This document shows positions 28,561 to 28,894 of a stretch of 28,894 nt of DNA, piece by piece (position 1 is the stretch's first letter; the number at the start of each line of letters is the position of its first letter). Source of the stretch: a virus; IMG/VR virus record IMGVR_UViG_3300027747_004163, positions 1 through 28,894 of that record; one strand, written 5' to 3'. Below the pieces are notes generated by a model. That model had not been told where the DNA came from. It did no database searches and saw only the letters and a list, made by a program, of their open reading frames with translations. The position numbers and the translations under genes are program-made.

Positions 28561-28894
28561 TCTAATGTCAATTCGTCCCGGTACGATGGTGTACCCCTAG
28601 CCCAGTATGTCGTATCATAGTGTGAAACACCACCTGGATTATAATTGTTTATTATTTCATTTGCTTTATTTCTAAGCTCTTCTATTTTTTGATGTAAATT
28701 TTTATTAAAACCGTCCGGAGATAAAATCTTATCTCTAATAAAAGTTAAATTTTTTATAAAAGTGTCTTTATCTTTTGGCAACATTATTTCATCTTCTTTT
28801 TTTATACTTAAATAAACACTATTTATATAATTTGATATTTTACTTATGTTGCCCTTACTCAGTTCTATATTAAGATCTTCTGGTGTATTTAGTT
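28557..28894 (-). CDS. Unknown protein, 5' end outside window
   Basis: The frame is open from the right edge of the window to a stop at 28557, 111 residues visible, so the gene is longer than the stretch beginning at the internal ATG (28784). Visible segments: EDLNIELSKGNISKISNYIN, KDTFIKNLTFIRDKIL, HQKIEELRNKANEIINNYNPGG, and the end THYWARG-like pattern DTTYWARGTPSYRDEL. It is helical with a Gly/Tyr-rich tail. No family is recognised. It overlaps the glycosyltransferase stop by 4 bases. Confidence 0.65.
   Translation of the reverse strand, partial: LNTPEDLNIELSKGNISKISNYINSVYLSIKKEDEIMLPKDKDTFIKNLTFIRDKILSPDGFNKNLHQKIEELRNKANEIINNYNPGGVSHYDTTYWARGTPSYRDELTLD

Noticed and set aside
1-28894. 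tRNA genes, CRISPR arrays, insertion sequences, integrase or attachment sites
   Set aside because: None seen by reading; no regularly spaced repeats, transposase-like ORFs or cloverleaf candidates were noticed, though short tRNAs cannot be excluded without a dedicated scan.

Overview
The window looks like part of the genome of an AT-rich, T4-like (tevenvirus/cyanophage-type) contractile-tailed phage. The call rests on a set of T4 core-gene relatives recognised from translated motifs: the tail of a DnaB-family helicase (gp41-like), a UvsY-like mediator, a gp32-like ssDNA-binding protein, UvsX, neck proteins gp13 and gp14, sheath terminator gp15, sheath gp18, tail tube gp19 with a second tube-like paralogue, baseplate gp26 and a gp55-like late sigma factor. 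Nothing identifies the host. I saw no photosynthesis genes, tRNAs, CRISPR array, integrase or insertion sequence.

Layout. 1-5836 (+) is a tightly packed replication, recombination and nucleotide module: helicase end, UvsY-like, HhH-GPD glycosylase, dCMP deaminase, methyltransferase-fold protein, two unknowns, gp32-like and UvsX. Two perfect-stem terminators and a sigma70-like promoter punctuate it. 5837-7631 holds small unknown genes on both strands with clear promoters and terminators. 7680-9438 (+) is a three-gene run whose products all begin with a short peptide resembling the T4 capsid-targeting sequence; they include an extremely acidic repeat protein, a basic-tailed peptide and a GEGGxWNIKHI repeat protein. 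9439-16534 is mainly minus-strand tail and neck genes, interrupted by divergent plus-strand genes. 17114-21261 (-) holds a 1293-aa protein of unknown function that also starts with a targeting-like peptide. 21301-25286 holds gp13, another targeting-peptide protein, the late sigma factor, a GT2-like glycosyltransferase with helical repeats and small conserved unknowns. 25366-28894 holds gp26, an AUG-less overlapping ORF that looks like a frameshift product, a predicted virion protein, a GlcNAc-transferase-family enzyme and a gene running off the window.

How it may work together. The first module would run recombination-dependent replication. The gp55-like factor would redirect host RNA polymerase to late genes. 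Several presumed late genes have a TAATATATA-like element directly against the start codon and no Shine-Dalgarno sequence, which suggests leaderless late mRNAs. The proteins with targeting-like N-termini would be packed into the prohead and possibly clipped by a gp21-type protease encoded elsewhere. The three most interesting signals are this packaged-protein cohort, the start-adjacent TATATA elements and the gp26 frameshift-like junction. All are inferences from sequence pattern. There is no gene-free stretch longer than 300 bases; the longest, 6108-6310, holds a promoter and short direct repeats.
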